Below, piece after piece: positions 14,469 through 15,757 of a stretch of 15,757 nt of DNA. A program made the translations under genes and the position numbers. The stretch is from JAHZFN01 sp965149945 (GTDB taxonomy: Bacteria; Bacillota; Dehalobacteriia; UBA4068; UBA4997): the NCBI GenBank assembly GCA_965149945.1, contig CBCTTQ010000035.1, positions 1 to 15,757 of the forward strand, given 5' to 3'. Every line of letters begins with the position of its first letter. Position 1 is the first letter of the stretch. The notes beneath the pieces were generated by a model. That model was not told the DNA's origin, did not search any database, and worked only from the letters and a program-made list of their open reading frames with translations.

Positions 14469-14768
14469 TTATCCAGCGTTGCGGGCAGCATACTGGACCA
14501 CATTTTCAATTAGCTTGTCCATGGGTTTGCCTGCCTGGGAGAAATGCTCGGATACCCGAATCCTGGTATTGCCGCAGTAAAAATATTGAATGCCATCCGG
14601 CTCTGTGACATAGACCGAGGTGTTCTCCAGCGTCGGTTCGGGTTCATCCTCCCATCTGCGCCATTCTTCCAGAGTTTCCAACGGCGGCTCAAAAACAGGT
14701 TCAAAGCAGGCTTCAATGTCGATATAACCATAGTCGGGTTCGCTCATAAAATCTTTGTGTTTTCTCAT
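14469..14768 (-). CDS. TnpW-like transposon-encoded protein
   Basis: The 99-residue protein ends in a segment (about 60-92: IQYFYCGNTRIRVSEHFSQ then AGKPMDKLIENVV) that resembles the short TnpW-type proteins of clostridial mobile elements (pattern G-N-T-x3-V-x2-HFS). The first 57 residues are unusually acidic (PVFEPPLETLEEW and WEDEPEPTLE) and are not part of that pattern. Function is unknown; TnpW proteins are suspected to help element excision or transfer. The ATG at 14768 has GGAGGAAACTGC upstream; a second possible start at Met8 lacks a comparable site. It follows the relaxase gene by 17 nt. Confidence 0.55.
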   Translation of the reverse strand: MRKHKDFMSEPDYGYIDIEACFEPVFEPPLETLEEWRRWEDEPEPTLENTSVYVTEPDGIQYFYCGNTRIRVSEHFSQAGKPMDKLIENVVQYAARNAG

Positions 14769-14785
14769 GCAGTTTCCTCCATCAA

Positions 14786-15757
14786 TTAAAGTTCTATATC
14801 CTGCGGCTTACGGTGGACAGGCTGATCGTGCTGCCTTGTTTGCCGGGTCCGGGTCAAAATGGCATCAAGAAAAGCCCGCACCTTTTCGGGTGCGAGCTTG
14901 ACAGCGTCCAGATATGGCTGGACTTCCTTTTTCAGTTCTTGGTACTTGTCATAAATCTTTTCATATCGCTGTTTCCAGACAGCGGCACTTTTTTGTGCGC
15001 TTTGCAGTTTTTCTTCCAAACGGCTGTTTTCCGCCTTGGCAAGAATCCCATTGACCGCATAATCCTTGAGTGTGCTGCACTCGGATGGGGTCAGAGTGAT
15101 ATTGCCGGTGATCGTCTTTTTCCCCATGGAGCGGATTTCCTGTACGGTCAGGGCGGCAGTGCGCTGTTCTTTGGTCTGCTTTTGCAGGGATTGCAGTTCC
15201 TTCTGCTTTTTCTCAACGGCAGCCTGTGCGGTGCCCAGCGCCTGTTCTGTCTGAGCGATTTGGGCGGTCACATCTTCCAACCGCTGCTGCTCCTGTGCCA
15301 CCTTGAACTGGGTCACAGTCAGATGTTCTTCAGTGCTGCCACGCTCTCCACGCTCCACATCGGTATATCCGGCAGCTTTCATATAGTTGAAGAAATCGTC
15401 TTGCAGGACACTGTACGATGTCCGCAGAACTTTCTTGCCCTTGGAGGTCAGAAGCGGATTGCCCTGTTCATCCAGAGCAACTTTGGATTCCCACTTTTTA
15501 CTGCGACTGACCTGCATAATGGTCTCCTTGACTGTACCTACAAGGGACTTATCCTTGCACCGCTTCGACCAGAGAATCTGTTTTTCCACCACCGGGACAT
15601 AGACCACATGAAGGTGGTAGTGATACACATCCTGCCCCAGAGCTTCCGACATGGCTCGGTTGCGCTCATCGGCGTGCATGACGGCAGAGAGGATATACTG
15701 CTCACCGCCCACGATCTCTACGGCAGCTTTGTATGCGTCGGTGTAGAATTGCTTGGC
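14786..15757 (-). CDS. MobV-family relaxase (Pre/Mob, TnpZ-like), C-terminal part
   Basis: The frame is open to the right edge, so the first part of the gene is missing; 323 residues are visible. The MobV active-site region is present: HADER (28-32) and HYHLHVVYVPV (46-56). In most MobV proteins the two halves are adjacent (HxDExTPHxH); here about 13 residues separate them. A long Glu/Gln-rich coiled coil follows (about 145-200), then a second helical part to the basic C-terminus. Relaxases nick DNA at an origin of transfer, allowing mobilisation by a helper conjugation system. A GTG at 15712 is only an internal Val. The gene lies upstream of, and is co-directional with, the TnpW-like and recombinase genes. 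Confidence 0.82.
   Translation of the reverse strand, partial: AKQFYTDAYKAAVEIVGGEQYILSAVMHADERNRAMSEALGQDVYHYHLHVVYVPVVEKQILWSKRCKDKSLVGTVKETIMQVSRSKKWESKVALDEQGNPLLTSKGKKVLRTSYSVLQDDFFNYMKAAGYTDVERGERGSTEEHLTVTQFKVAQEQQRLEDVTAQIAQTEQALGTAQAAVEKKQKELQSLQKQTKEQRTAALTVQEIRSMGKKTITGNITLTPSECSTLKDYAVNGILAKAENSRLEEKLQSAQKSAAVWKQRYEKIYDKYQELKKEVQPYLDAVKLAPEKVRAFLDAILTRTRQTRQHDQPVHRKPQDIEL

Larger units (their letters stand above)
12732..15757. mobile_element. Tn4451-like mobilisable element, one end
   Basis: The element carries a large serine recombinase whose stop is only about 20 nt from the inferred border, a TnpW-like protein and a MobV-family relaxase, all on the minus strand. This set and order resemble Tn4451/Tn4453 (TnpX, TnpW, TnpZ). 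The border at about 12732 is placed where the XRE reading frame breaks, and may be off by a few bases. The other end and any cargo lie outside the window. Confidence 0.7.

Overview
The window looks like chromosomal DNA from an anaerobic member of the Bacillota (Clostridia-like). The evidence is strong AGGAGG-type ribosome binding sites, sigma-A-type promoters, a group-C sensory [FeFe]-hydrogenase cluster of the kind known from Thermoanaerobacterium (hfs) and other clostridia, XRE/membrane-protein modules, and a Tn4451-like mobilisable element. No rRNA, tRNA or CRISPR array was seen.

Left part (1-4007, minus strand). The N-terminal ~360 residues of a molybdopterin (DMSO-reductase family) oxidoreductase run off the left edge. 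Its promoter is at about 1284-1312, and a long terminator-like hairpin lies in its leader. Next come three minus-strand genes that may be co-transcribed: a PAP2 phosphatase, a YihY/BrkB membrane protein and a HAD phosphatase. The last two are translationally coupled. A LysR-type regulator (4480-5403) is divergent from them. It is preceded by an overlapping 56-codon small ORF and ends in a terminator whose loop holds the stop codon.

Centre (5420-11332, plus strand). A structured leader with two mutually exclusive stems and a terminator precedes an APH/choline-kinase-fold kinase. Then follow a [2Fe-2S] thioredoxin-like ferredoxin, a PAS-containing sensory [FeFe]-hydrogenase (group C-like), a SpoIIE/PP2C-type phosphatase with an extra C-terminal domain, and a second [FeFe]-hydrogenase with many Fe-S motifs (group B-like). 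The set is closed by a strong terminator at 11297-11332. It reads as a redox/H2-sensing signal module: electrons enter through the ferredoxin, the sensory hydrogenase reads H2 or redox state, its PAS domain signals, and the phosphatase transmits. Whether the upstream kinase takes part is an open question.

Right part (11595-15757, minus strand). An autoregulated XRE repressor/membrane-protein pair is followed by the C-terminal 100 codons of a second XRE/membrane fusion gene. That gene has lost its DNA-binding half where a mobile element begins (about 12732). The element shows a large serine recombinase (TnpX-like), a TnpW-like protein and a MobV-family relaxase that runs off the right edge. 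This is the gene set of Tn4451-type mobilisable transposons. The recombinase promoter lies between the arms of a perfect 12-bp inverted repeat.

Several plausible gene starts lie downstream of the longest reading frame, and these were re-chosen from ribosome binding sites.
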